64,000 bases of DNA, taken from JBIOUF01 sp044866695 (lineage in GTDB: Bacteria > Actinomycetota > Actinomycetes > Propionibacteriales > Nocardioidaceae). Location of the stretch: contig JBIOUF010000238.1 in NCBI GenBank assembly GCA_044866695.1, forward strand, positions 9,832-73,831, read 5' to 3'. Shown piece by piece: positions 25,746 to 34,574 of this stretch. The position numbers were made by a program, and so were the translations under genes. Position 1 is the first letter of the stretch. Each line of letters begins with the position of its first letter. The notes below the pieces were generated by a model. It was not told the DNA's origin, did not search any database, and was given only the letters and a program-made list of their open reading frames with translations.

Positions 25746-28615
25746 GGGCGCGGGCTCCTCGTGGGGTCGGGCAGGGCGGAGGTGAAGGTCTCGAACGCGG
25801 CCTCGGCGACGTGCCGGCCATCGGCGGAGCCGACGTGCAGCTGGTCGGGGCCGGGCAGCATCTCGGTCAGCACGACCCGGTCGTCGTCGCGGGTGAGGAG
25901 TCCCTCGAGGCCGAGCAGGGCGTGTTGGCTGGCGAAGTCGACGTACTGCGGCTTGGCGCGGCCTGGGCCGGCCGCCGCGCCCTCGGCCTGCACGCGGGCG
26001 AAGACCCGTTCGGGGATGCCGTGCCGGCGCCGCCACGCCTGCCAGTCCAGGAACCGCTCGTGGGCGGTGGTCGCGCCCAGCGGCAGGGTGCCGGCCGTGG
26101 TGGTCCAGGTCCGCCGGCCGACCACGAGCTGGCCGATCCGCAGCCGGGGCCGGACGGCCACGCCGTCCCGGTCCTGCGGCTCGGGCACGCCGGCCCACGG
26201 GTCGAAGCCGAGCGTCGCCGACGGCGACATCAGCAGCAGCGTGCGCGGCACGGCGGGCAGGGCCTGCGGCACCAGGTAGCCCTGGTAGACCGGGACCACC
26301 TCGCGGCCCAGGCCGCGCGACCGCAGCACCAGCCGGTCGTCGTCGGGGTCGTGCTCCAAGAACAGGTCGGACAGCGGGATCCGCCGTTCCGCCGGGGCGT
26401 CGCTCACCTCGCCCGGCCCGACGATCTCGTGGTCGACCAGCGGCGCGTGCAGGTTCAGGTTGCTGGTCACGAACCCGCCGGTGACCTCCGCGAAGACCAC
26501 GCCGTCGGGCTGGCGCCGGCGGGCCTCGTCGCGGAGCCGGTCGACCAGCGCAGCGCCGTCCGGCGCGTGGGTGTCCAGGCAGTGCGTGAACCGGCTGAAC
26601 GGGAACGTCATGCCGCCGTACGCGCCGTTGTGCACCAGGAGCGGGCCCTCGGCGGTCTCGGCGCGCTGCACGAAGTGCGTGCTGCCGGCGAACCCGCCGT
26701 GCGCGCCGCCGCCCTCCAGCTCCTCGGCGACCTCGGCGGCCAGCCCGCCCCGCGGGCCGGCGTCCAGGACCAGCTCCTCGGCCTCCGGATGCGCCCGCGC
26801 CAGCGCGTCGAGGCCGGCGGCCCAGCGGGCGCGCGCGTCGTCGACCGCGCGGACCGCGGCCAGGCCCATCCAGTTCGGGTCCCGCACCAGCGCGCCGTCG
26901 GAGTCGGTGCGCGGCCGACGGGCGGTGAAGGACTGGTACTCCTCGTACAGGTCCTCGTGGAACTCGTGCACCAGCCGCAGGACGTCGTCGCAGCGACCGC
27001 CCGCGCCGTAGCGGGCCAGGAAGAACCCCTTCAGGGTGAGCCGGTGCGGCAGGGTGAGGTCGAAGGCCGGCAGCACCCGGTCCAGCGCGCGCAACGGCCC
27101 GGCCAGCAGGCCCTGCCACTGGGCGGCGTCCCAGGCGACCAGGCCCTCGCCGGCCCGGACGTCCTCGTAGAGCAGGGTGTGCGGGAGCGTCGCGTCGGGC
27201 GCCCCCAGCTCGGCGACGGCGGCCCGCAGCCCGGCGCGCAGCTCGGCGAGCAGCCGGCGGCGGGTGGCGGTGTCGGCGGCCGGGTACGCCGCGACACACC
27301 GGGCCGGGCCCTCCAGGGTGTCGGCGAGCCGGTCCGCCCAGGGCCGCTCCAGCCCACGCAGCGCGCCCCGGAAGGCCGCCAGCGGGTCGGTCCGGTGCAC
27401 CCGCGTGGCGAGCGCAGGCACCTGGAGGATGCCCAGGTCGAGCAGGTCCGCGAGGTAGTGCTCGCACTCCTCCACGCCGGCGCCGAGCTCGGCGCCGAGC
27501 CGGGCGGCCAGCGTCCGGAACCGCACCTCGCCGCCGCCGCCCTCGCCTCCATGGGCGCTGCCGGGGCCGTCGGCGTCGGCGTCCAGAGCGGCCAGCAGCC
27601 GGTCCAGGACCCGGCTGCGGCGCAGGAAGAACAGCTGGTCGCGGGCGGCGTCGAAGGTGACGCTGGCGGTGTCGTCGCCGGCGTGGACCGAGCGACGCAC
27701 GTAGCGCACCCGGTCCGAGCCCCAGCCCGAGTGGTCGCCCTCGCGGCGCCAGCCGGAGGTCACCGCGACCGGCAGGTCCGCCCGCCGCTCCGGGTCGGCG
27801 AGGACCAGCTCGGCCAGCCGGGCCAGGACCACCACGTTGAGCCGGACCGAGCCGGCCCAGCGTCCGCTGACCTCCGGCTCCCGCTCCCCGGTCCCGGCGG
27901 CCCCGGTCCCGACGCCGGTCCCGGCGACCCCGGTCCCGGCGACGGGGCCGAGCTCGCCGGGCACGACCCCGGTGAACGTGCTGAACGGGCTGGTCTTGCA
28001 CGCGGTGCGGTACAGGTAGGCGAGCACGGACCGTTCGACCTTGCGGGTGCGCTTGTCGCGGCGGCCGGCGTCGCCGGCGGCGTAGGCGTCCAGCTGGCCG
28101 TCCAGCACGGGTGAGGCCAGCAGCACGCCGCGGCGCAGCCGGTCGTCGGCGGTGAGCCGGCGCAGGTGCGCCGAGGCCTCGTCGACCTCGTCGGCCAGCA
28201 GCACGGCGCCCAGCCCGCGGAGGGTCTCCAGGCGCACCCGGCGGTCCACCCAGTGCGCCACCCGGTCGCCCAGGGGCGCGTCGAGGGCCGCCGCGGCTTG
28301 GCGGGCGGAGTCCGGCTGGAGGTGGCACCGGTCGTTGAACACCGCTCGGCGCAGCCCGACCAGGGCGCGCCTGGCCGGGGGGTCGGTCACCTGGCCGATC
28401 GCGCCCGCGAGGGCGTCGCTGAGGTCGGCCACCTCTGCGCGCAGCCGGCCCTCCTCGGCGAGCACCAGCTCGGCCCAGGCCAGCGTGCGCGGGCAGCGCA
28501 ACGGCTCGACGACGTGGGCGGGGAGTCCGGCCACCCGGAGCATGAAGTGCCGGCCGAGCGACCAGGCCCGCTGCGAGGTCGCCGGGAGCGCGGTGGGGGT
28601 CGGTGCGGTGGTCAT
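25742..28615 (-). CDS. split LanB N-terminal dehydratase (glutamylation type), 957 aa
   Basis: Large lantibiotic-dehydratase N-terminal domain protein. Family segments seen: HFMLRVAGLPAHVVEPLR at the start, SVLAYLYRTACKTSPFSTFTGV, AHGGFAGSTHFVQRAET, GEVTGGFVTSNLNLHAPLVDHEIV-like and LFLEHDPDDDRLVLRSRGLGREV. Known members use glutamyl-tRNA(Glu) to glutamylate Ser/Thr of the precursor. An insertion near residues 225-245 is a Gly/Thr/Val repeat (GTGVAGTGVGTG) that looks like minisatellite growth. ATG 28615; the stop overlaps the partner gene. Confidence 0.9.
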   Translation of the reverse strand: MTTAPTPTALPATSQRAWSLGRHFMLRVAGLPAHVVEPLRCPRTLAWAELVLAEEGRLRAEVADLSDALAGAIGQVTDPPARRALVGLRRAVFNDRCHLQPDSARQAAAALDAPLGDRVAHWVDRRVRLETLRGLGAVLLADEVDEASAHLRRLTADDRLRRGVLLASPVLDGQLDAYAAGDAGRRDKRTRKVERSVLAYLYRTACKTSPFSTFTGVVPGELGPVAGTGVAGTGVGTGAAGTGEREPEVSGRWAGSVRLNVVVLARLAELVLADPERRADLPVAVTSGWRREGDHSGWGSDRVRYVRRSVHAGDDTASVTFDAARDQLFFLRRSRVLDRLLAALDADADGPGSAHGGEGGGGEVRFRTLAARLGAELGAGVEECEHYLADLLDLGILQVPALATRVHRTDPLAAFRGALRGLERPWADRLADTLEGPARCVAAYPAADTATRRRLLAELRAGLRAAVAELGAPDATLPHTLLYEDVRAGEGLVAWDAAQWQGLLAGPLRALDRVLPAFDLTLPHRLTLKGFFLARYGAGGRCDDVLRLVHEFHEDLYEEYQSFTARRPRTDSDGALVRDPNWMGLAAVRAVDDARARWAAGLDALARAHPEAEELVLDAGPRGGLAAEVAEELEGGGAHGGFAGSTHFVQRAETAEGPLLVHNGAYGGMTFPFSRFTHCLDTHAPDGAALVDRLRDEARRRQPDGVVFAEVTGGFVTSNLNLHAPLVDHEIVGPGEVSDAPAERRIPLSDLFLEHDPDDDRLVLRSRGLGREVVPVYQGYLVPQALPAVPRTLLLMSPSATLGFDPWAGVPEPQDRDGVAVRPRLRIGQLVVGRRTWTTTAGTLPLGATTAHERFLDWQAWRRRHGIPERVFARVQAEGAAAGPGRAKPQYVDFASQHALLGLEGLLTRDDDRVVLTEMLPGPDQLHVGSADGRHVAEAAFETFTSALPDPTRSPRP

Positions 28616-28661
28616 GCCGGCTGGCTCCGTCCTCTGGTGGGGGTGGTGTGACGCATCGCGG

Positions 28662-30269
28662 TCACGCGATCTCGTAGCGGAAGTCCGCCTCGCCGGGACG
28701 CTCGCCGCCGAGCATCATCAAGAGCAGCGGGACCTCGCCGGACCCGGCCAGGCCGAGGTGCTCCACGTAGGAGACGCCGTCGAAGCCCAGGGCCACCCCG
28801 CAGCCGGTGCCGGTGGCCGCCGCGGCGACGTACCCGGCCTGGGCCACCGCTCCGATGGAGGCGTTGACCAGGCGGTAGCCGCGGTCGCCCACGGCGTCGA
28901 GGACCGCCGCCGTCCGCACCGCCGGCACCACCACGGCGCCGGCCTGCTCGAGGTTGTAGTTGGCCAGGAAGTAGCTGTCCTGGAGGAACCGGCCCGGGTC
29001 GCCGGGCACCACCAGGTGCAACCCGCGGGACTCCGGCTCGTAGGCGTAGGTGCCGGGCTCGACCTGGTCGACGTGGCAGGCGAAGACGTAGAGCCGCACC
29101 AGCCGGGCGTCCGTGCTGCCCAGGACGTCGCGGGCGGCGTGGTCGGCCGCCTCCAGGACCGTTCCCAAGGCGGTGCGGCCGAGCGGCTCCCGCGCGTCGA
29201 AGCGCCCGAAGCTGCTGCGCCGCCGGCGCAGCGCCGAGCGCAGCGGCACGTCGAGCAGCGCCGGGTCGCCGGCCATGGGTACGCCCTCGGCGTCCGGGCG
29301 CGGCAGCGCGGTCAGGGCGGCCCGCGACAGCGCGTCGGGCGCCGGCGTCCCGGGGGAGTCCTGCCGCGTCGCGGCCTGCATCGCGTCGACGTCGGCGAAG
29401 CGCAGCACGGTCCGCGACCGCTCGTCGGGGCACCGGGTCACCCGCACGGCCTCCGCGCCGGGGCTGGACGGGGCTCGTCGCGCCGTGGCGGCCTCGTCGT
29501 CGTGCCAGCGGAGCGGGACGACCGCGAAGACCCCTTCGCCGTCGTCGAGGCCGAGCAGCCGGGCCAACGAGCCCTCGTCGAACCACCAGTGCGGCTCCGC
29601 GGCCAGCCCGGCCGCCCGGGCCCAGGTGCGCAGCCCGTGCGTCGCGGCGCCGACGTCCATGCTCACGGCGTGGAAGCAGAAGCTGTTGTACTTGAAGGCG
29701 TTCTGCCAGTACTTCACGCCGAGGACCAGGAAGTGGTCCGCGTGCGCCCCCTCCGTCGCGGTGGTGCCCAGCGCCGCGCGGACCCGGGCGGTGACGTCCC
29801 CGGTGAGCAGCCGCTGGAGGGCGTGCTGCGCGGGGGAGTAGTGGTAGGCGCCCGGCAGGAGCGGGCCGGTGCCGGCCGTCACGAAGGTCACCGTGACCGG
29901 GTAGAGGCCGCCCCCCGACGCCGTGCCGCGGTGCCAGTTCGCGTGGGTGTAGGAGGGCAGCGCGGCGAGGTCGGTGTTGGCCTGGATGCCCAGCCGGCGG
30001 CCCAGCAGCCCGTAGGTGTCGCGGAGCATCCCGCCGAGCTGCGCGAGGCCGAAGCGACCCTCGCCGTCCGCGCCGAGGAGCCCGGCCCGGGCGGTGCCGG
30101 AGGCCCCGGCGGCGCCCGGGTCGGCGTCGGGCAGGGGGTAGGACTCCACGCCGGGGAAGTGCTTCCACTTGCGGGGCCGGTCGGTCCAGTCGGGCTCGAA
30201 CCCGACCGGCTCCATCGGCACCCGGCCGCGGTGCAGGATCGCGGTCGCGTAGCGGTGGGCCTCGCCCAT
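28662..30269 (-). CDS. SagB-type azoline dehydrogenase, tandem nitroreductase domains, 535 aa
   Basis: FMN-dependent oxidoreductase that would oxidise azolines to azoles. Two nitroreductase-like halves are visible: one with HRGTASGGGLYPVTVTFV and KYWQNAFKYNSFCFHAVSMD, the other with RSALRRRRSSFGRFDAREPL and INASIGAVAQAGYVAAAATG-like flavin contacts near the C-terminus. The start ATG 30269 has GAGAGGAA 8 bases upstream. In-frame GTG codons inside the 12-bp repeats upstream are possible but would add a low-complexity TSPVTSTVTS tail. It follows YcaO 2 in the same operon. Confidence 0.87.
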   Translation of the reverse strand: MGEAHRYATAILHRGRVPMEPVGFEPDWTDRPRKWKHFPGVESYPLPDADPGAAGASGTARAGLLGADGEGRFGLAQLGGMLRDTYGLLGRRLGIQANTDLAALPSYTHANWHRGTASGGGLYPVTVTFVTAGTGPLLPGAYHYSPAQHALQRLLTGDVTARVRAALGTTATEGAHADHFLVLGVKYWQNAFKYNSFCFHAVSMDVGAATHGLRTWARAAGLAAEPHWWFDEGSLARLLGLDDGEGVFAVVPLRWHDDEAATARRAPSSPGAEAVRVTRCPDERSRTVLRFADVDAMQAATRQDSPGTPAPDALSRAALTALPRPDAEGVPMAGDPALLDVPLRSALRRRRSSFGRFDAREPLGRTALGTVLEAADHAARDVLGSTDARLVRLYVFACHVDQVEPGTYAYEPESRGLHLVVPGDPGRFLQDSYFLANYNLEQAGAVVVPAVRTAAVLDAVGDRGYRLVNASIGAVAQAGYVAAAATGTGCGVALGFDGVSYVEHLGLAGSGEVPLLLMMLGGERPGEADFRYEIA

Positions 30270-30346
30270 CGTCGGTTCCTCTCGGATCGGGCCGGCCGGC
30301 CGGCCGGTCGGTCTGGCGTGCGGTGCCCGGGTCGCGGGCCCGGTCT

Positions 30347-30406
30347 CGGTGCTGGTCACGGTGCTGGTCACGGTGCTGGTCACGGGGCTGGTCACGGGGC
30401 TGGTCA
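30347..30406. repeat. 12-bp tandem repeat between SagB and YcaO 2
   Basis: Five copies of CGGTGCTGGTCA / CGGGGCTGGTCA start at 30347, 30359, 30371, 30383 and 30395; the last copy contains the YcaO 2 stop codon (30404-30406). Similar in-phase 12-bp repeats lie inside YcaO 2 (near 31955-31995) and in the SARP gene (near 34620-34670). Confidence 0.8.
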
Positions 30407-32503
30407 GGGGAACGGGTGCGGCACCCGGTGCAGGTCCTCGTCGCGCAGGTCGCGGTCGGCGAGTCCGGCCGCCCGCAGCGCGGTGCGCAGCCGCGGCAGG
30501 TGCAGGGCCCGCTGGCGCTCCCAGCCGAAGTCGATCGGCAGCAGGCCGGGCACCAGGACGTTGACGGTGGCCAGCCCGAGGGCGCGCTGCTCGGGCAGGG
30601 TCTGGTCGACGACCACGACGTCGAAGCCGGCGGCGGTGACCACGCCGACGGACCAGCGCAGGTCCTCGGCGAGGTCGCCGGACAGCGGCGGGGCTGGCCG
30701 GTCGGCGGCGTAGACCGCCGACAGCGGCAGTGCCGGCGGCCGCGGCGCGCCGGGTCTGCCGACCAGGTGCTCCGCGTGCCGTGCCATCTCCGGGATGCCG
30801 TAGCTGAGCGGGTGGTCGTGCAGCTCGGCGACCAGGTCGAAGTCGTCGGCCATGGCCCGGAGCCGGGCCTCGTCGCGCTGCGCGCGCGAGCGGAGGTGCA
30901 CCGAGTCGGTGGCGATCTCGTCGAGGGCGGACGCGATGGCGGCCTCGGGGTCCAGCCCGGCTCCGGCGCCGACGCACAGGGCGCCCAGTCCGCCGCCCGT
31001 GCGCACGGCGACCGCGGTGACGACCGGGATCGGGAAGCCGATCCGGGTGTCGAAGAACCGCGCCTGGTAGCCGAGCATCGCCAGGCGGTCGACCATCCGG
31101 CGGGTCGAGGCGCGGCTGCTGGTCGTCACGTCGATCTCGGGAAGGGAGACCCCGCCGTACCAGGCGAGCAGGAACGCGTCGCGCTCCACCGCCTCCATCA
31201 GGCCGTGGTAGGCCGCCTCCTCCAGGCAGCCGCCGGTGGCGCAGCCGCTGGAGCTGGACTGGACGAAGCGGTCGCGCCGCGTGCGGGCCTGGTAGTAGGC
31301 CAGCACCTCGGGCACCAGCACCGGGCGGTGGTCGCGCAGCGAGTGCCCTTGCACCCACCCGACCGGTCGGTCGGGCCGGAACGGCAGCACCTCGGGGTGG
31401 CGGCGGTAGAACTCGTCGGTGTACAGGCCGCAGTCACGGGGGTCCAGTACGGCGACGCCGCGCGCGGCCAGCTCGTCCAGGGACGCGGTGCGGCCGCCCG
31501 CGCCTCCCCGGGGACGGATCCCGGCGTAGCGCTCGAGGCCCTCCAGCAGGCCGATGCGGAGGCTCTCGGCGTACCCGTCGGCGTGGCCGCCCCACAGCGT
31601 CTCGCGCAGGTAGCTGCCCGAGCGCGTGCTGAACCCGCCGGAGACCGGCGCCGTCGAGGTCGACGTCAGGTCGGTGACGACCGACGGTCCGAGCGCCCCG
31701 CACACCGGGTTGACCAGCGCCTCCGGGTCCAGGCCGAGGTCGCCGAGACGGCGCACCCGGAAGGTGGTCGGGTCCGGCTTGGGTGCCGGCCGCAGGACCA
31801 GGCGAGGGTCTCGCGCTGCCGGTCTCGGGCGGGCCGGACCGCAGCCCGGGCACTCCGGGTCGGCCAGCAGCCGGTAGCGGCGGACGGTGAGCCGGTCCAG
31901 GTCGAGGAGCAGCACCGGGGCGGACGGCAGGCCGGCGCCCGGAGCCCCCCCTTCTGCCACCGCGTCGGCCACCGCGTCGGCCACCGCGTCGGCCATCGGG
32001 ACGACCAGGGCGGCGACCAGGGCTGCGACGTGGTCGACGGCGAACCCGGTGTGGCCCGGTCCCGGGGTGCCCTGGGCGGGGCCGGACCCGAGCTCGAGGG
32101 CGTCGCGCAGGGCGTCGAACCGGACGCTCTGCCACCGGCGGGCCAGACATCGCGCGCACGGCGCCGGCCGGCCCGGCCGGGTGACCGGCCCGACGACGAC
32201 CTGGTGGCCGAACAGGTGCACCGGCACGGTGGCCCCTCGGTGGTCGAGGGGCGAGCCGCCGGGCGAGCGTCTCGACCTGACCGGCACCCGCGCGCCGCCC
32301 GCCGAGCCGCCGCCGCGTTCGTCGCGGACGCCCAGCGCCTCCACCCGCACGCGCGGCCCCGCCGCCGCGTCGAGAGCATCGGCCAGCCGGCGCTCGAGCG
32401 CCTGCGCCGCGAGGTCCCACGCGGTGAGCCCGGCTCGGCCCGCCTGCGCGGGTCCGGGAACGTCCGGCGCCGGTGCGGGCGCCGACTCCAGGTCAGTCGG
32501 CAT
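30404..32503 (-). CDS. YcaO cyclodehydratase 2 (D protein), 699 aa
   Basis: Second azoline-forming YcaO, collinear with YcaO 1. N-terminal CARC and CPGC pairs are followed by the YcaO half with IGLLEGLERYAG, SSSGCATGGCLEEAAYHGLMEAVERDAFLLAWYGG and VVVVDQTLPEQ. It ends RVPHPFP. It contains a four-residue repeat (MADAVADAVADAVAE) coded by 12-bp DNA repeats. Its first 11 bases overlap the end of the F-protein gene, so F and this YcaO are probably made together as the main heterocyclase; YcaO 1 is further down the operon. Confidence 0.9.
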   Translation of the reverse strand: MPTDLESAPAPAPDVPGPAQAGRAGLTAWDLAAQALERRLADALDAAAGPRVRVEALGVRDERGGGSAGGARVPVRSRRSPGGSPLDHRGATVPVHLFGHQVVVGPVTRPGRPAPCARCLARRWQSVRFDALRDALELGSGPAQGTPGPGHTGFAVDHVAALVAALVVPMADAVADAVADAVAEGGAPGAGLPSAPVLLLDLDRLTVRRYRLLADPECPGCGPARPRPAARDPRLVLRPAPKPDPTTFRVRRLGDLGLDPEALVNPVCGALGPSVVTDLTSTSTAPVSGGFSTRSGSYLRETLWGGHADGYAESLRIGLLEGLERYAGIRPRGGAGGRTASLDELAARGVAVLDPRDCGLYTDEFYRRHPEVLPFRPDRPVGWVQGHSLRDHRPVLVPEVLAYYQARTRRDRFVQSSSSGCATGGCLEEAAYHGLMEAVERDAFLLAWYGGVSLPEIDVTTSSRASTRRMVDRLAMLGYQARFFDTRIGFPIPVVTAVAVRTGGGLGALCVGAGAGLDPEAAIASALDEIATDSVHLRSRAQRDEARLRAMADDFDLVAELHDHPLSYGIPEMARHAEHLVGRPGAPRPPALPLSAVYAADRPAPPLSGDLAEDLRWSVGVVTAAGFDVVVVDQTLPEQRALGLATVNVLVPGLLPIDFGWERQRALHLPRLRTALRAAGLADRDLRDEDLHRVPHPFP

Positions 32504-34574
32504 CGTGGTCCCTCGGGTCCAGGAGCACGTGCGCGGCGTACAGCTCGCCGGCGGCCAGGTCCGCCAACGGCAGGTCGGCGACCAGCGCGGTCGAGCCCTC
32601 TGCGGCGAGCCGGTCCAGGGCCGCGGTCAGCGTGGTGGAGAGAGCGGGCCGCGGGTCGGCCTCTCCCCCGGCGACCAGGCACCTGGCGTCCAGGTCGGCG
32701 ACCAGCGGGTCGCCGGTGTCCACCGGCCGGCCGGTCTCCGCGGCCAGCTGCACGACGCCCAGCAGGTCGCGCAGCGCGACCACCGCGGCGGACCGCCAGG
32801 ACGTGTCGGCGGCCAGTGCCCAGCGGCTGGTGCCGTCGACGGGGTCGACCGCGCGGGCCAGGAGGACCGGGACCGGCGCCCGGTCGGGGTCACCGAGCTC
32901 CACGAGCTCGGCGGTGACGCCGAGGCCGGCCGCCGTGCGGGCCAGGAAGGTGAGGGCGGGGTCGTCGGCGACCCGGTCCAGCCGCACCTGCCGGACCTGG
33001 GCGCGGCCTCGCAGGGCCGCGTCGAGGGCCCGGAACCCCAGCGCCGAGAGCAGCGCGGCGCCTCGGGCCTGCGCCGGGTCGTCGCCGACACCGAGCCCCA
33101 CGGAGGTGGGCAGCGCGGCGCGCTGCCGGGCGTACACGGCGGCCGCGGCGCGGGTCGCGGCGAGCCGGGCGCCGAGCACGTGGTGCAGGTCGACCGCGGC
33201 GACGCGGCGCCGCCGGCCGGCGCCCAGGGCCACCTCGACCGTGCTCACCCGCAACGGGACCTGGGTCAGCTCGTCGTCGTCGAACCGCAGGAAGACCCCG
33301 GCCCGGGGCTGGACCAGGACCTGCCGGCGGTCCAGCCGGGCCAGGTCGGCCTCGACCTCGGGGCGACCCGGTTCGGGCACCGGGACGCCGGGCTCGTGGC
33401 GACCGGGCGGCAGGGTCAGCTCGGCCACGCGGGCCGGCACCGCGGGCTCGGGCTGCGGTGCGGCGGGGCCGAGGTGCCCGCACTCCGGGTGGGGGAGCAG
33501 CGGCTCCCGGGTCACGTCGAGGGAGTCCAGGTCCTGCACCAGTACCGCGTCGGCGGTCTCGGCCGGCAGGGCGCCCGTGGCGAGCCGGAACACCTCGTAG
33601 CCGAGCAGGTTGCCGACCATGGCCGCCAGGGGGGCGCTGGGGGCCCGGCTCGCGGCGCCGTCCACCACCAGCGACCGCCACAGCCGCGCGGCGGCGGCGG
33701 GGTCGGCGTTGTCGCCGAGCCGGAGCAGGGCGCACCGCCAGCAGGTCCGGGCGCCCGGCCGGGTCAGCGGACCGACGACGACGTGGTCGCCGAGCAGCCA
33801 GGCGGGGAGCAGTGTGGCGTCCGCGGGAACTCCGGCGTCGGTGAGCGCGACCAGCTGGCGGCCGGGCGCGCCTGGGGTCACCACCACGACGTCGTACGCC
33901 GCCAGGTCGGCCCAGCCGAGCAGCGGGTCGCCACCCTCGAGGGCGCGGACGCGGACCGGGCAGGAGTCGTCGCCGGCGAGGCGCGCCTCCTGCGCGACCG
34001 TGCCCTCCGGGTCGGCCGCCGCGTCCAGCCCGACCTCGGCGGCGCCGTTGCGGACCAGGCTGAGGGCGCACCAGCGGGCGACCTCGTCGGAGCCGAGCAC
34101 GGCGACGCGGGTCTGCCGGAACTGCGCGAACCGGTCCTCGGCGCCGTCGACATGATGGTCGACGTAGCCGATCTGGGCGGCGTAGCGGCGGCGTACGTCG
34201 TCGCCGAGCCGGTCCGGGCCGGAGGGATCGGCGGGGGTGGCGTCGCGGGCGAAGCCGCGCCGCAGCAGGCTCCTGGCCAGGTCGACGACCATCCGGCCCT
34301 GCGTCTCGCCGAGTCCGGCGCACAGGTCCGCGACCAGGTACTCGCCGTTGAGGTAGGGCACCACGAGGCTGGCGAACTTGTAGGCGTGGGCCGACTGCAG
34401 GCGGAACCCGGTCGAGGCGTCGTGGAACAGCACGCCGTCGGGCACCTGGGTGTAGAGCACGTCGCGGCGCAGCCGCGGCCGGGTGGCCAGCACCGCGGCG
34501 GCGTCGGCGTAGCTGCCGCCGGGGTCCTCCCGCACCAGCGTCGCGCCGGTCCGGTCAGCCTGCTCGGTACTCAT
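32493..34574 (-). CDS. leader-binding F protein (RRE plus E1-like), 693 aa
   Basis: TOMM precursor leader-peptide-binding protein (Ocin-ThiF-like). Residues about 25-105 form a PqqD-like RiPP recognition element (RLRRDVLYTQVPDGVLFHDASTG, then VVPYLNGEYLVADLCAGL). An E1-like Rossmann part follows (RVAVLGSDEVARWCALSLVRNG) with CWRC (about 276) and a later CGHLG. In F-dependent systems this protein binds the leader and activates the YcaO partner. It overlaps the SARP gene upstream (20 bases) and YcaO 2 downstream (11 bases). Confidence 0.87.
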   Translation of the reverse strand: MSTEQADRTGATLVREDPGGSYADAAAVLATRPRLRRDVLYTQVPDGVLFHDASTGFRLQSAHAYKFASLVVPYLNGEYLVADLCAGLGETQGRMVVDLARSLLRRGFARDATPADPSGPDRLGDDVRRRYAAQIGYVDHHVDGAEDRFAQFRQTRVAVLGSDEVARWCALSLVRNGAAEVGLDAAADPEGTVAQEARLAGDDSCPVRVRALEGGDPLLGWADLAAYDVVVVTPGAPGRQLVALTDAGVPADATLLPAWLLGDHVVVGPLTRPGARTCWRCALLRLGDNADPAAAARLWRSLVVDGAASRAPSAPLAAMVGNLLGYEVFRLATGALPAETADAVLVQDLDSLDVTREPLLPHPECGHLGPAAPQPEPAVPARVAELTLPPGRHEPGVPVPEPGRPEVEADLARLDRRQVLVQPRAGVFLRFDDDELTQVPLRVSTVEVALGAGRRRRVAAVDLHHVLGARLAATRAAAAVYARQRAALPTSVGLGVGDDPAQARGAALLSALGFRALDAALRGRAQVRQVRLDRVADDPALTFLARTAAGLGVTAELVELGDPDRAPVPVLLARAVDPVDGTSRWALAADTSWRSAAVVALRDLLGVVQLAAETGRPVDTGDPLVADLDARCLVAGGEADPRPALSTTLTAALDRLAAEGSTALVADLPLADLAAGELYAAHVLLDPRDHDAD

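Noticed and set aside
28662..30404. Longer SagB starting at a GTG within the 12-bp repeats
   Set aside because: The added N-terminus would be a Thr/Ser/Val repeat; ATG 30269 has a proper ribosome site.
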